Positions 10,141 through 20,305 of a stretch of DNA of 64,000 nt are shown here, piece by piece (the stretch's first letter is position 1; each line of letters starts with the position of its first letter). The DNA comes from Agelas oroides (taxonomy: Eukaryota; Porifera; Demospongiae; Agelasida; Agelasidae), in contig OX422193.1 of NCBI GenBank assembly GCA_949130485.1, positions 8,231,356 through 8,295,355 on the forward strand. The letters run 5' to 3'. Position numbers and translations under genes: made by a program. The notes beneath the pieces are model-generated. The model was not told where the DNA came from. It saw only the letters and a list, made by a program, of their open reading frames with translations, and made no database searches.

Positions 10141-12484
10141 CTAAGGAAGAGACAAAGTGAGGCTAACAGCTTGGCCAGGTTCTATGCGTACGACATGGGT
10201 TGTTTCCTTGTGTCCTCCCCATCTAGCAGCCGTGACAGAGTAGGTACCCGGAGCTGCATCCACATGAACAGCAGCTGGTCTTGAGAGCTGTAACGACACA
10301 CAATAAGCAACTATCTGAGATACAGTAACTCTGACAACACAGAATACACAGTATCATTCCACAGTGTATACCCCAGCCCATTTACCAGACCCTCCTTTCT
10401 GTTTTCCAGGAGGTCTGGGAACAAGATTCACGTGTCACAAAGTTAAATGCATGAGAACTTGGCAACACTTACAGGGTTAGAAATGACGGCTGACTGGAGG
10501 TGTGGGGAGTGGTACTTCAAACAATGCTTCTCCTCTGCTGATCCCGAGACACACTGCTTGTGACTGTTGTGGTACCTCTGGTAAGAGGAAGAGGAGTTGT
10601 TTATGCCCCCTCCCACCTAAGTTGACCCAACACAAACTGTACCATCGTTCCCTTTTAACACAATATACAGTGGAACCTCTATAATGCGGACACCATTGGT
10701 GCCATCTAAAGTGTCCTGAGTAAAGAGGTGTCCCTACTTTGGAGGCTTCAGAGAATGTCCGTTAAGGGAGGTTCCACTGAAGAGCTTTTATATCTATGTG
10801 ATGTGATACCCTTTGGGAATAAGAGGAAAGACTGAAAACAGTTGTTATGTTGGAGATAGTAGCTTCTAAGGTGATCGTGGGAAAAATATATTTTGTAACA
10901 CTTCTTGAATCAGATAAAACATTAAGTGAAAGAAGCTGTATAAATGCTTACCTGCATATACTACTACAAAAGCACATGATGAGTGATGACATTGTTTTCA
11001 TTATGTGCTCTTGACTACCAACGACATACTCTACAAGCTGTACACCAAAATGGCGGTTCAATCGAGTTCATAATTATTTAGTATACTGAATTATGATCAC
11101 GTGATGACCATAGAAATACGGTTAAGGAGTGAGAGGGACAAGGGTCTGGGGAACCAAGTGTCTTGCTGGAATGTCACGGTTTTTAAATTCTGCAAACTTC
11201 CTTTTCAGATCTTCAACGTGATTGGTCAGATACTACAACAATTTTCAAAATTTCTATGTTCTACTGTATCTCGAACGCCTTAGCAGGGAGAGCCTGGGAA
11301 CAAGGCTAAGTTGGCTGAACTGGCGCTCTTTCCTTCATCAACACTGAGGACAGCATTCCAGCACTCACGACACTTTTGGACAAGGTTTTTCCCCAGACCC
11401 TTCCTCGTGGCCATAAGGGTTTGGGGTCCAAACTAAGGAAGGGGAGGGAGGCATCACTGGTGGTGAGTGGAACTCACCTTACACTTTCTACTGCTGATGG
11501 TCATGAACTGCATCATGCTAGCAAACGCGTCATCAAGACTCGTGTCTATGACAGGTTCCTGAGAGACACAAACAATATTTCAGCTTTAATAGGAACACAG
11601 GATTGTGATTAAACTAGCAATTAACTTTGTGGGTTGGCAATAGCATAAGGGTGGTCACTCGCATATGTATTTTTGTCACATTTGCAAGCGGGGTAAAATA
11701 ATTTTTTTGATCGTAAATCAACTGTTTCAGCACATTAAAAATGAGGCTGTTTTAACCTCATCCAACAGCATGAAGCATCTCTCTTGAATCACAGTTTCAC
11801 CACTTGACCAACAATGTAACCTTAACTATTCCAATCACAGCTATGACTATGGTGTCTATGGAGTGACCACTCCTAATATCCAAACACTGACTTTTTTATG
11901 CACCTATCAGTGGTCTGCCCTACCTACAATACCAGGGGCTTGATAGGGGGTAGGAGGAGAATTGACATATCCTAATGGAACAAGCCCCCCTACTTGGGCA
12001 CAAACCTGCGTACCCATCCCCCTACATATCCCTTACAAATAAATACCCCATATCTCCCTGTCGTGCACAGTGTGTGAAAGGGAGATAGCTATGGGTATCT
12101 GTGAAATTCACAAAGAATTTTCCAAAGACATTTAACACAATAAAAGAGAATATATATGCACTTTGAGTGGATTGGGACAATCCCGACTAAGTACCAACTC
12201 CTAGGGGAAGATTCCAATGGCAAATTCCCCTCCTTTCTCCAACATCTGCCCCAGGTGGTGGATACCATTGATAGGCGCATTACATTGAGTTGAGTGTCTT
12301 GTCAAACAATGACTAACACCTTTTAGATATATACCTCTATGGGATTTGTGAGGCCAGAGTTGGGCTGCCTCCATTGGACTTTTCTTTGCTGGGCTTTCCT
12401 GAGTACGTCCCTTCCCTCTCTGCCCGCTCTACACAGCGTACACTTCATCCAGTCCTGCTGACAGCCCTGTGTATGGAGAGTCAT
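10141..12484 (-). CDS. AKIP1: A-kinase-interacting protein 1 homologue (4 exons, 160 aa)
   Basis: In vertebrates AKIP1 binds the catalytic subunit of protein kinase A and tunes its nuclear localisation and NF-kB signalling. Exons on the minus strand are 12484-12335, 11558-11478, 10577-10473 and 10287-10141, all phase 0 with standard signals, total 483 nt. Conserved parts: an N-terminal basic helix (GREGRDVLRKAQQRKVQW), the block SLDDAFASMMQFM matching the vertebrate motif around FRTMAEFM, a RYH motif, and the C-terminal beta segment PGTYSVTA followed by HVVRIEPGQAVSLTL, which closely follows the PGTY(A/S)VTV and GQSVDLVF pattern of vertebrate AKIP1. It is shorter than the human protein (210 aa). 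The start ATG at 12484 is the best fit but not proven. It is divergent from CDCA7 and sits upstream of the HMG-box copies. Confidence 0.85.
10668..10779. mobile_element. Short MITE with CAGTGGAACC ends
   Basis: Begins CAGTGGAACCTCTATAA and ends with the mirror GGTTCCACTG, flanked by TA on the left. Inner blocks GGACACC and GGTGTCC are also mirrored. A longer relative lies at 50628-50903. TA targeting and the ends suggest a Tc1/mariner or pogo-type non-autonomous element. It is in AKIP1 intron 2. Confidence 0.7.
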
Positions 12485-14029
12485 ACAAAGAGGCTCCGTA
12501 CTCTAACTACTTCCGGTGTTGTACACACGAAAAGAGCTTACGTTTTCCATTGTGTTGGCCTGGGTAATGGAGGTCTGAAGAAAGTAACAGCTTTAACCGT
12601 ACAGTCACCGGTTTCACCTCGGAGTGCTAACAGATGTGCTAATAAGCTATCGCATTTTCCCGCCAATCACGCGGAGATTTACAATGACGTCATACAATAG
12701 ACGCTTACACCACAACAGTAATGCGCATGCGTACTTTCTTCATTTTCGCGGGTTTTAGCGGGTAATCACCATCAAGAAGATTTACCTTCTCTACTACAGT
12801 GCTATTCCTGCAGTGAGTCTCGTCCGCTGGTAGTTTTTCGGAGTCTCGAAAGAAGCGCAAGAGTAAGTACTCTGTGTTTTTACACGCATTGTACACAGTA
12901 CATGTTACGTGTAGGTGTAAAATACTCTGTGCAAGTAGTTCCATCTCTTTTCACACCAACGTAGTGTATGAAATACGTTTGTGATACCATTTGATGCAGC
13001 ATTTTAATTTTCTCCAGTCCTAGCACTTAGATGTCAGTGTGGTTTGGGGTTTGTCTCGTGCCCAGACAACTTTTCGCCGAGCGGGAAAGTAGTCTGGTGA
13101 ACTGCCTATACCGTTTTGGTTCCAATATTTTGAAATCACCATGACGTCACGTCAACTGGATTCTGAATTCAAAAGCGCTCTAGTAAACAGCGAACTCATA
13201 GACAGCCTACTCGTGCTCCTTTCGATAGATACAATAGCCTAGTCTACTCACGGCAGCTAGGGTTGCCCGATCAATGTCCATTTCGCTAGTAGATCGTTGG
13301 CACGCAATGTGGAATGCAATCTTCGATGACGTCAAGCGTTAAATTAGAAAAGAACAATGCGCCAGCATTCCGGCGCACTTGAACGAAAACGGAATAGGCA
13401 GTTCACCAGACCCCTTTTTCCGGCGGGTGCGCGCGAAAAATGCGGTCTGGGAACGAGACTAGTTTGGGGTGGGCAGGGCAAAAGACAACAATGCAAGTGT
13501 TTGTGGAGACATGACTCTTGTAGCCTCTTGCTAGGCCTCCTTCCCATGCTCTCTTTGCGTGCAGCAAGCAAGCTAAACTGGCCAGCAGCCTGGTATGAAA
13601 CTGTCTCTGGCTATGTAACTTCAGCAGACCTGAAAATCGAGCTAAAGTAAAAAAAAAAAAAGAAGCAATCAGTGATGTAGCACAAGATGGAGCTCTAACA
13701 TCCACCCTGGCACCTCTGGTCTTCTTGTGCCTCCTTGGGCTTTGACAAATTTAATCCACTTTTTCTATGCATGAGCACACCTAGGGTTAGCCTGACCTAA
13801 TCACAAAACATCCTCAAATGTGCCTTCACTAACCCCCCCCCCCCCCTCTGCATTAGAATGAGTTGCAAGAGTGGGCGAATGGTAAACCAGGATGTGTCAA
13901 CTTGTGAAACTTACGAATAGTGCCATTGCAGGCAGCTGAAGAACGGTTGTGAAGTAATTTATAACTCCTTTGCGCATACATCAAATGTATATGGTCTCCT
14001 TTTTTTTTTCCGTGTGTGTGTTTATAAAG
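12485..14029. promoter_or_regulatory. Divergent AKIP1/CDCA7 promoter, CDCA7 leader and repeat-filled first intron
   Basis: The AKIP1 start (minus) and CDCA7 (plus) point away from each other. A likely noncoding CDCA7 first exon ends at about 12862, where AGCGCAAGA is followed by GTAAGT; the coding exon at 14030 is preceded by a pyrimidine stretch and AAAG. The shared promoter would therefore lie in about 12490-12800, which carries ATGCGCATGCG and two CCGC/CGCG-rich patches. I see no clear TATA box. A TIR element occupies 13052-13460 and a C-run 13836-13848. Confidence 0.5.
13052..13460. mobile_element. TIR element, long member of the CTCGTTCCCAGAC family
   Basis: Left end GTCTCGTGCCCAGAC and right end GTCTGGGAACGAGAC are mirrored, as are inner blocks around TGAACTGCCTATACCGTTTT and its complement near 13385-13405. 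At about 410 bp it shows that the many 50-90 bp hairpins of this family may be collapsed copies of a larger element. It is in the first intron of CDCA7. Confidence 0.75.
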
Positions 14030-16120
14030 ATGGAGCCTGATTCTGAAAAGATGTCCGAGTACGAGTTAGCTCGTTTGGAGCGCATCAAGGAAAACAGAAA
14101 GATGCTTGAAGAGCTTTTCCCAGACGGGACTGGCTTGTTTCCCCTTACTGACAGCCAAAGCAGTTCGGGAGACAGGACCCCAGAGAGATACAGCACTAGG
14201 AGGGTAGTTAGGTCTCCACGGAAACAGAGAGTGTATACCACAAGGTGCGTATAGGGTTAAGCATTGGTATGTATCTGCCCTGTGGGTATGGGAGGTAGAA
14301 TCGCTACAAACTGGAGCATTCATGACTGCACTTCTAAGTCATCAATGCAGGCCTAGTGGGTAAGGCACCAGTCAGTCTATCGGACTAGCTTTTGTAGCTT
14401 CAGTCTCCAAGAGCTTGGTTTTATCTTCACTGGGATTATACATTAGAGTTTTTTGGCTGAGATTAATGATAGTAGCCAGTTTGCGGCCGTTATTGTGACA
14501 TCAACCATCAGTGTCAATAGCCTTAACCTAAAATTTGTTTTTGTTTTGTAATCAGTTGCCTTCAAATGAGATGCACCAGGAGGCTTACCCAAGTCATGAC
14601 CTGACACCAGAGGAGGTTGGAAGCTAGTAATTAGTGACGCGCGTGAGATAGAAATTAGTGCTACGTGAATGATGTAATCATACGGGCTGCCATTGAGGTC
14701 CATAGTGAAATGTGAAATCGATTTACACAACAGCGCCCTCGCTTGTTCGGAACGAAACTCACTCAGTGGATACTGCCAGGTGAGCTCTAGATCACACGCC
14801 GTAATCCTTCGTTATAAGTGGAGCATTTGAGCGGCTACTTGGAAATCCCCTCAAACTACTCAGCGCATAATAAAATGCCATAGCGAGCAATCTAGAGCTC
14901 ACCTGCCAGTGTCCACTGAGCGAGTTTCGTTCCGAACAAGCGAGAGCGCCGTTGTGAAAATTGGTTTCACATTTCAGTATGGGCCTCAATGGCGGCCGTA
15001 TCACGTAGCACTAATTGCTACCTCCTCCCACGCATCACTGATTACTAGCTTCCAGCTTCCTCTGACCTGACACAAAGACATTTACTAGTATCACGTTTTT
15101 GCTGCAACATATGTCTTTGTTAAGACTGTGTATCTGTGTACACTAAGGCAATGTTAATCACACCCTAAGCCCACCACCAGACAAGATGTAGTAAGTAGTG
15201 GGCCCATTACCATGGCAACAGAAGTTTCACCACTCTTCTCACAACTGCAACTCAGACTGGGTCACCCGCTTCAATTTCAGCCAATACCAGTCTCAAATAT
15301 TCCCTTCGTCCCCAAATGTCATTACTCCTCACCACCACTTAGCTGTTTTGCTTCTGAATTCAATAATTTCTTTTCTCTCTGAACTATTTTCTCCGGTTTC
15401 TGTAGACGAAGACTTGAGATCTACCCACGACGCAACCCCTGTCGCAAAGCTCGTCCTGCGTACAATGTGGAACTGTCCAGTCGTCCGATGACACGCTCCA
15501 TGAGCCAGGACACACATGGTGCGGGTCTTGCTGAGGGACTAGAGGATGACCAGGAGGTGAAGAGGGTAGTTTACCGAACTTGGTAAGTGAACGTCAGTTG
15601 GGAATCAGGTCTTTGTTTACTTTAAATGTCAGCTCTCAGAAGAATGGTGAAGCTATGATCCAATTATATCTCTTCCATTTTCATTTCTAGTCGCAAGAGA
15701 GTACCGAGTGAAACGGAAGAACTACCAGTTGAATTAGACGGCAAGGCCGTCTTTGACCTACGTCGAATCCGATTGGTGGAACGATCTACAGACAAGGTGT
15801 ATGACCGAGTAAATGGAACAACATGCCATCAGTGTAGACAAAAGACGAATGACACCAAAACCGTCTGCCATAACAAAAACTGCCGTGGAGTTCGAGGCCA
15901 GTTTTGTGGCCCCTGTCTCCAGAACAGGTATGGGGAAGACATCCGGAAGGCTCTAGTAGACAGCGATTGGGTGTGTCCCCCTTGTCGTGGGATTTGCAAC
16001 TGTAGCTTTTGTCTCCCCAAAAGGGGTAAGCCGCCCACCGGTATCCTGATTCACACGGCCAGAGAAGCTGGTTTCGATAGCGTCAAGGAATACCTGGATA
16101 AAACTGATTATGATTATTGA
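14030..16120 (+). CDS. CDCA7: CDCA7-type zinc-finger protein, HELLS partner (3 coding exons, 273 aa)
   Basis: CDCA7 recruits and activates the chromatin remodeller HELLS/LSH and supports maintenance DNA methylation. Coding exons are 14030-14244, 15406-15582 and 15691-16120, with phases 2 and 2 agreeing, total 822 nt. The N-terminus [19 protein letters not shown] resembles the conserved YELxRLxNI helix of the family, followed by a basic middle region. The last exon carries the C-terminal zinc-finger domain (about residues 176-262) with CHQC, CHNKNC, CGPC, CPPC and CNCSFC clusters and the block [18 protein letters not shown]. Positions equivalent to the human ICF-syndrome residues (R in CHQCRQK, G in GVRG, R in NRYGE) are all kept, so the domain looks functional. 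Presence implies a CDCA7-HELLS axis and probably CpG methylation in this animal (inference). Confidence 0.96.
14609..15064. mobile_element. MITE with long TIRs in CDCA7 intron (about 460 bp)
   Basis: Arms of about 170 bases: left starts near ACCAGAGGAGGTTGGAAGCT and right ends with the near-complement AGCTTCCAGCTTCCTCTG. Inner blocks TGTTCGGAACGAAACTCACT and GAGCGAGTTTCGTTCCGAAC are mirrored. No transposase frame. Confidence 0.8.
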
Positions 16121-17081
16121 GGGACGCTTTTGGCTATTTTAATTTTTGTATGGGTATAATTATATAGACATCTATTCGTGTCATGTCATAGCATCAATTT
16201 CCGTGATGTTTTCTATAAGGGTGTACGTGATTGTGCTTGAGTAGATATACTAAAGTTTTCAATTTTTAAATTGTGAAAATTACATAGTGCATGTTGAAAA
16301 TTAATGATTTTTGCAGCATATGGTAGGGTTCGTATGGTATGCATGCCATAGTTTCATTCGTTAGATGCCCACCCAGCTTCAAGTTGTGTAAAACAAGATC
16401 AATGTTTGGCTACGTGAGTGAGGACTGGGAATTAGGGCTAGACATGCCGCTGTTGGACACATGTACAAACTTAGCACGCTGTCAGTGCCACTGTTGCTAA
16501 GTGACGCAAGAGCAAGGTGTACCTATGAACCTCGATCCACTTGTATGTACACACTACTGTAGGCACCCACAAGCTATAAGATGTATCTAATAACTACATA
16601 TGCCTTGTCACAGAGGCGTAGGAAAGACTTTTTGATTTGGGGGGCACAGTTTTTAATAAAATTAATTTGTAGTACAGGACATATAGAGCGGGCGTGGCAC
16701 AGACTGAAAACTTGGGGGGGCACATATACTGCCATAAGTATTTACTCCGTTGAATGTAACAGGTAGTGGTTTGTAATGATGCTAAGATTTCTAGTAGCAG
16801 ATGGAACTGATGATGTGCTACTACCGTAGTCTCGCAAAAGAGTGGCCACCCCCTAGTTTGGTTCCCAGACCCTTCCTTCCCCTTTCTCGTCCCACCCATA
16901 CAGGAAGGGTCTGGGAACCAAACTATCCACCCCCCTCTTTGGCAGACTTGTAAGGTGCTCCGCCCATGGGCGCTCTTTCACAAGACTACGGTACATGTAT
17001 TGGGCACAGTTTGGTACACGTAATACTGAAGAAGAGTCATCGTTGAACACTAGCTACTAAACAGTCACTACTGAACACGAG
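16121..17081. other. Convergent CDCA7 / PI-PLC intergenic region
   Basis: Holds the 3' ends of two convergent genes. A hairpin at 16854-16925 has near-perfect arms (TAGTTTGGTTCCCAGACCC and its complement). It is nested between outer mirrored blocks ACCGTAGTCTCGCAAAAGAG (16823) and CTCTTTCACAAGACTACGGT (16973), so one element seems to have inserted into another. No gene seen. Confidence 0.6.
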
Positions 17082-18185
17082 TTACAGTGCCATTGCTAAC
17101 ATCGCTGTTGCCATGAGCAACGCAAGTGTGCAGGCAGTGGTCCCCGAGACACCGTTCTCCACATGAGGCAGAGTAGTGGCTTCAGTGGTTGATAGAGTAG
17201 TGGGTTCTCTTCCAAGGAAATGCCGTATGTTCTTTTCGTTCAGCCACCTAACTGTGTCGGTAACTGTGTACGGAGATGATGCTTGTTCCGGGTAATCCAC
17301 CAGCACCATGTTTACAGTACGGTTAACCTGTTTCCGCTCTTCGTAGCAACTCCCTGTCACATTGTACAGATGACTATGGCATCTTTGGCTCATGTCCGAA
17401 ATACAAACTCCAAAGTTGTGTACACTCACTTCCAAAAGGGCTGACGATCTGTTTGTGCATGAAATGCTGTTAATCACAGAACAGCTGCTGTCACTGAACA
17501 TGCCCATTTTCCAAGTAGAGTCGGGTGGAGTATGAACCCAGGGCCGAGATGGTGCTTCGTTGTTACTTAAAGCTCGAGACATAAAAACAAACACCCTTTG
17601 ATTAGTTTGAATTGCTTGTAGCAGTGTTGGCCATTCTCCATTTTCATGATAAAACGCACTCATTGTTAGGTTCCAGCTGTTTTTTCTGGCAGCTGTTGGC
17701 CCCCATGCATCGTCAAGGAGATGCAAGAGACCTGTGTGGATCAACTGTCTGTTTTCAGCTTGAAAATTGTCGTTAAAGTTGATCCCTACCACTTCGTAAG
17801 GATGTGCATCCATCCAGTCCCCTATCTGCCTCAACACTTTTGATATTGGCCCAGCGTATGCATAACTTCCATGGCAAGTGAAAACACCACTTTCCCCCCA
17901 TACATCAGTGGTACAATCCTCCGATAAATAGCACGTATCAATGTCAAAAAATCGAATCCCTAGCTCAAGTTGCTCCTTGAAGTTCAGGCCTTGGTTTCGA
18001 AACAAACAGTCTGGAAATTCCTCACCCGAGCACTGTCTCAGGGGTCCATCAAATCCAGCCCCAGCATTGTGGGTGCCTGTGAGTGTGATCTGGTTGAACT
18101 TGAGGTCACAGAGGTCAGGTAGCCCGTTGCAGTCAATTTTTGGATATGGAACTTTTGTCCGAAATGCGTACACATGTGTGATAGG

Positions 18186-18260
<75 letters not shown>

Positions 18261-18851
18261 ATAAATAAATAGGCAGGTAGGTAGATATTAGGTGGACAGC
18301 GTGCAGCCTTAAAGACGGACAGGAGTAGATCATCAACGTCGAGAAGCTATATGCCTATAACAGTATACTGGTCAGGTGATGTACGTATTGACATTAAGAT
18401 GGTGACCTAGTGGTCGTGTACACTGATAGTAATGGTGGTCGTGATTATGGAACTTTGGTTGCATGATCGTTCTTAGTCTTGTGTCCAGACCCAGGTCCGA
18501 ATTTTTCCAAATGGGGTCTGGGCATGAGACCAGATCGTTCTAAGCATGTGATACTAATAGTAGCCTTCCTAGTGGATGGTATCAACTTGGTTGCTAAGTT
18601 ACAGATACTTGACACCAGCTGTGAGACTGAGACTATACACTATGTAAGCTACTGGAAGGCTCTTCAATGTGATCCGAAGACAGAACCACGTTTCTTATCC
18701 GTAATTGAAAATTACAAGCCTTCCATCCCTCCTTGGTGAGTTACTTAATTCTAGCACACTTACATGACAGTGGGATGTCGGGCAATGTGTAGCAGAGTCC
18801 TCCGCTGGATGACATTAAAACTAGCAGCGCTACCATAGCAACCTTCTCCAT
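17082..18851 (-). CDS. Secreted/GPI-anchored PI-PLC X-domain phosphodiesterase (2 exons, 385 aa)
   Basis: Exon 1 (18851-18764) encodes a signal peptide, MEKVAMVALLVLMSSSGG; it joins in phase 1 to exon 2 (18151-17082). The body is a single PI-PLC X-like TIM barrel: LTGTHNAGAGF with the first catalytic His, RFFDIDTC, then FTCHGSYAYAG with the second His, and VVGINFNDNF. There is no Y, C2 or PH domain, so this is not a classical signalling PLC but the GDPD/PLCXD-like extracellular type, which cleaves phosphoinositide or similar phosphodiester headgroups. Many paired cysteines and NxS/T sites fit secretion. The C-terminus ends in a Ser/Thr-rich stalk and a hydrophobic tail (ACTLALLMATAMLAMAL) typical of a GPI-anchor signal. 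The exon 1 to exon 2 junction is supported by phase and fit but the acceptor, beside a tetranucleotide repeat, is not the only possible one. Confidence 0.9.
18181..18270. repeat. (TAGA)n microsatellite
   Basis: About 19 tetranucleotide units, then AATA variants. In PI-PLC transcript orientation it is a TCTA tract about 30 bases before the exon 2 acceptor. Confidence 0.98.
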
Positions 18852-19189
18852 ATCTTAATCTAGCTCTGACACAACTTGATTCAATTCAGAATGATCAATT
18901 TTAGTGCATGGGTGAGTCTCTTTTTATACCGTTTAGTTTTGGCAAATCCTCCTAACACACTCACATTAGCAACTGTACTGTACAATGTTTCGTGCTGCCT
19001 GTGGTCAACCTGCCCGTTCATTTGGCAACCTTTCTTTGCCAACCAAGTACCGTGCCCACCATACAAAGGGAGAGCACTATACACATTAAATGGTGGTCCA
19101 TAGTTTACTCTAAAGGTGTTGGCAAACAAGAAATTATGCTGTGTACACCCACAATGTTTGACCTTTGTCTCAGCAGGAAGTCACTTACC

Positions 19190-19520
19190 TCATCATACGC
19201 TAAAGGGTCAAAGGGTGTTCCAATATCTGAAATGCTTGAAATATCTACTTCATCAACAGCTAGAGCTTTAGGATCATACTTGGGACTTCAGATGGCTTTT
19301 GGAGATTTTCTGGTGTCAACAATATCATCGTTGAAATAACTGAAATACTTGAAATATCCTCATCAGCAGGGGTTTTTAGGATCCTACTTTTGACTTCAAA
19401 TGGCTTTTGAGATTTTGGTATAGGCCAATCACAAGCAAAGCACAATATCATCGTTGAATTAATTGAAATACTTGAAGTATCTTTGTCATGCAGCATGGGG
19501 TTTTAGGCTGCTACTGTTGA
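19190..19520 (-). repeat. Three tandem copies of an exon-like 100-120 bp unit
   Basis: On the minus strand the copy at about 19290-19190 has AG before and GTAAGT after an open frame starting PKYDPKALAVDEVDISSIS and ending DPLAYDE. Two further copies at about 19420-19320 and 19520-19440 share the core but are broken by stops or indels. It lies between CIMAP1 and the PI-PLC gene. I recognise no family; it may be a relic exon that was tandemly duplicated. Confidence 0.45.
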
Positions 19521-19812
19521 CGAGAGAGGTTCTGATATAAGGGACAATCCCACTCCTAGTTTTGATCGTTGTCCCCAAGCTCATTCCCTCTCTTCTCCAT
19601 TTTTGAAAAGAGGGACGCCTGCCCATCCTTCATATGTATATGAAAAAAATCATTTCATGATAAAGTGGCTGGGATTGATAAAGATGTCATATAAGTAACT
19701 CAGCAGATAGCAATAAAAAAATATGGTGTAAACAAATTGAAGACTATAGCTACAGACTAAACAAGATTTCAACACAATGTCCAAAATAAATACTTTATTT
19801 ATAGTTTAGTGA

Positions 19813-20258
19813 TTACACAACTTTGTCTAAATAAGAGGCAATGTATTCCGAGTGCTTGACACCAAACGAAAAGGAGGGGGCCACTTTTCTGTTGATCACC
19901 ACCTAGCAACATGCAGGAAGAGGTTACATACCTCACGAGTGTACATGTTGTAATTTTCATGTAGATTCTGTATAGTGCACTACAATTGTACATTAATTAG
20001 TTCCAAGAAAATAGCCTGGTTATTGACACAACACATTCTTGCTAGCTACCATCTTTTGGTGGTATAATTATACTAAATGTTTGTACCCTGGCTTCTCGAC
20101 TCTCCCACCTCACATTCCTTCACTTTACCACTCTCATGGCTTCATTCCCCCTCCCCACACCCCCTCCCTCCCACACACCCTCACTCCCACCCACACTCAC
20201 ACCCACATACACACACCCTCACCCCCCTCCACACATACACTTATCCCCCCTCTATACA

Positions 20259-20305
<47 letters not shown>

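Noticed and set aside
18479..18739. Plus-strand frame ending in a donor-like GGTGAG after IPPW
   Set aside because: Starts inside a hairpin-family repeat, no partner exon and no family similarity; lies in the PI-PLC intron on the other strand.
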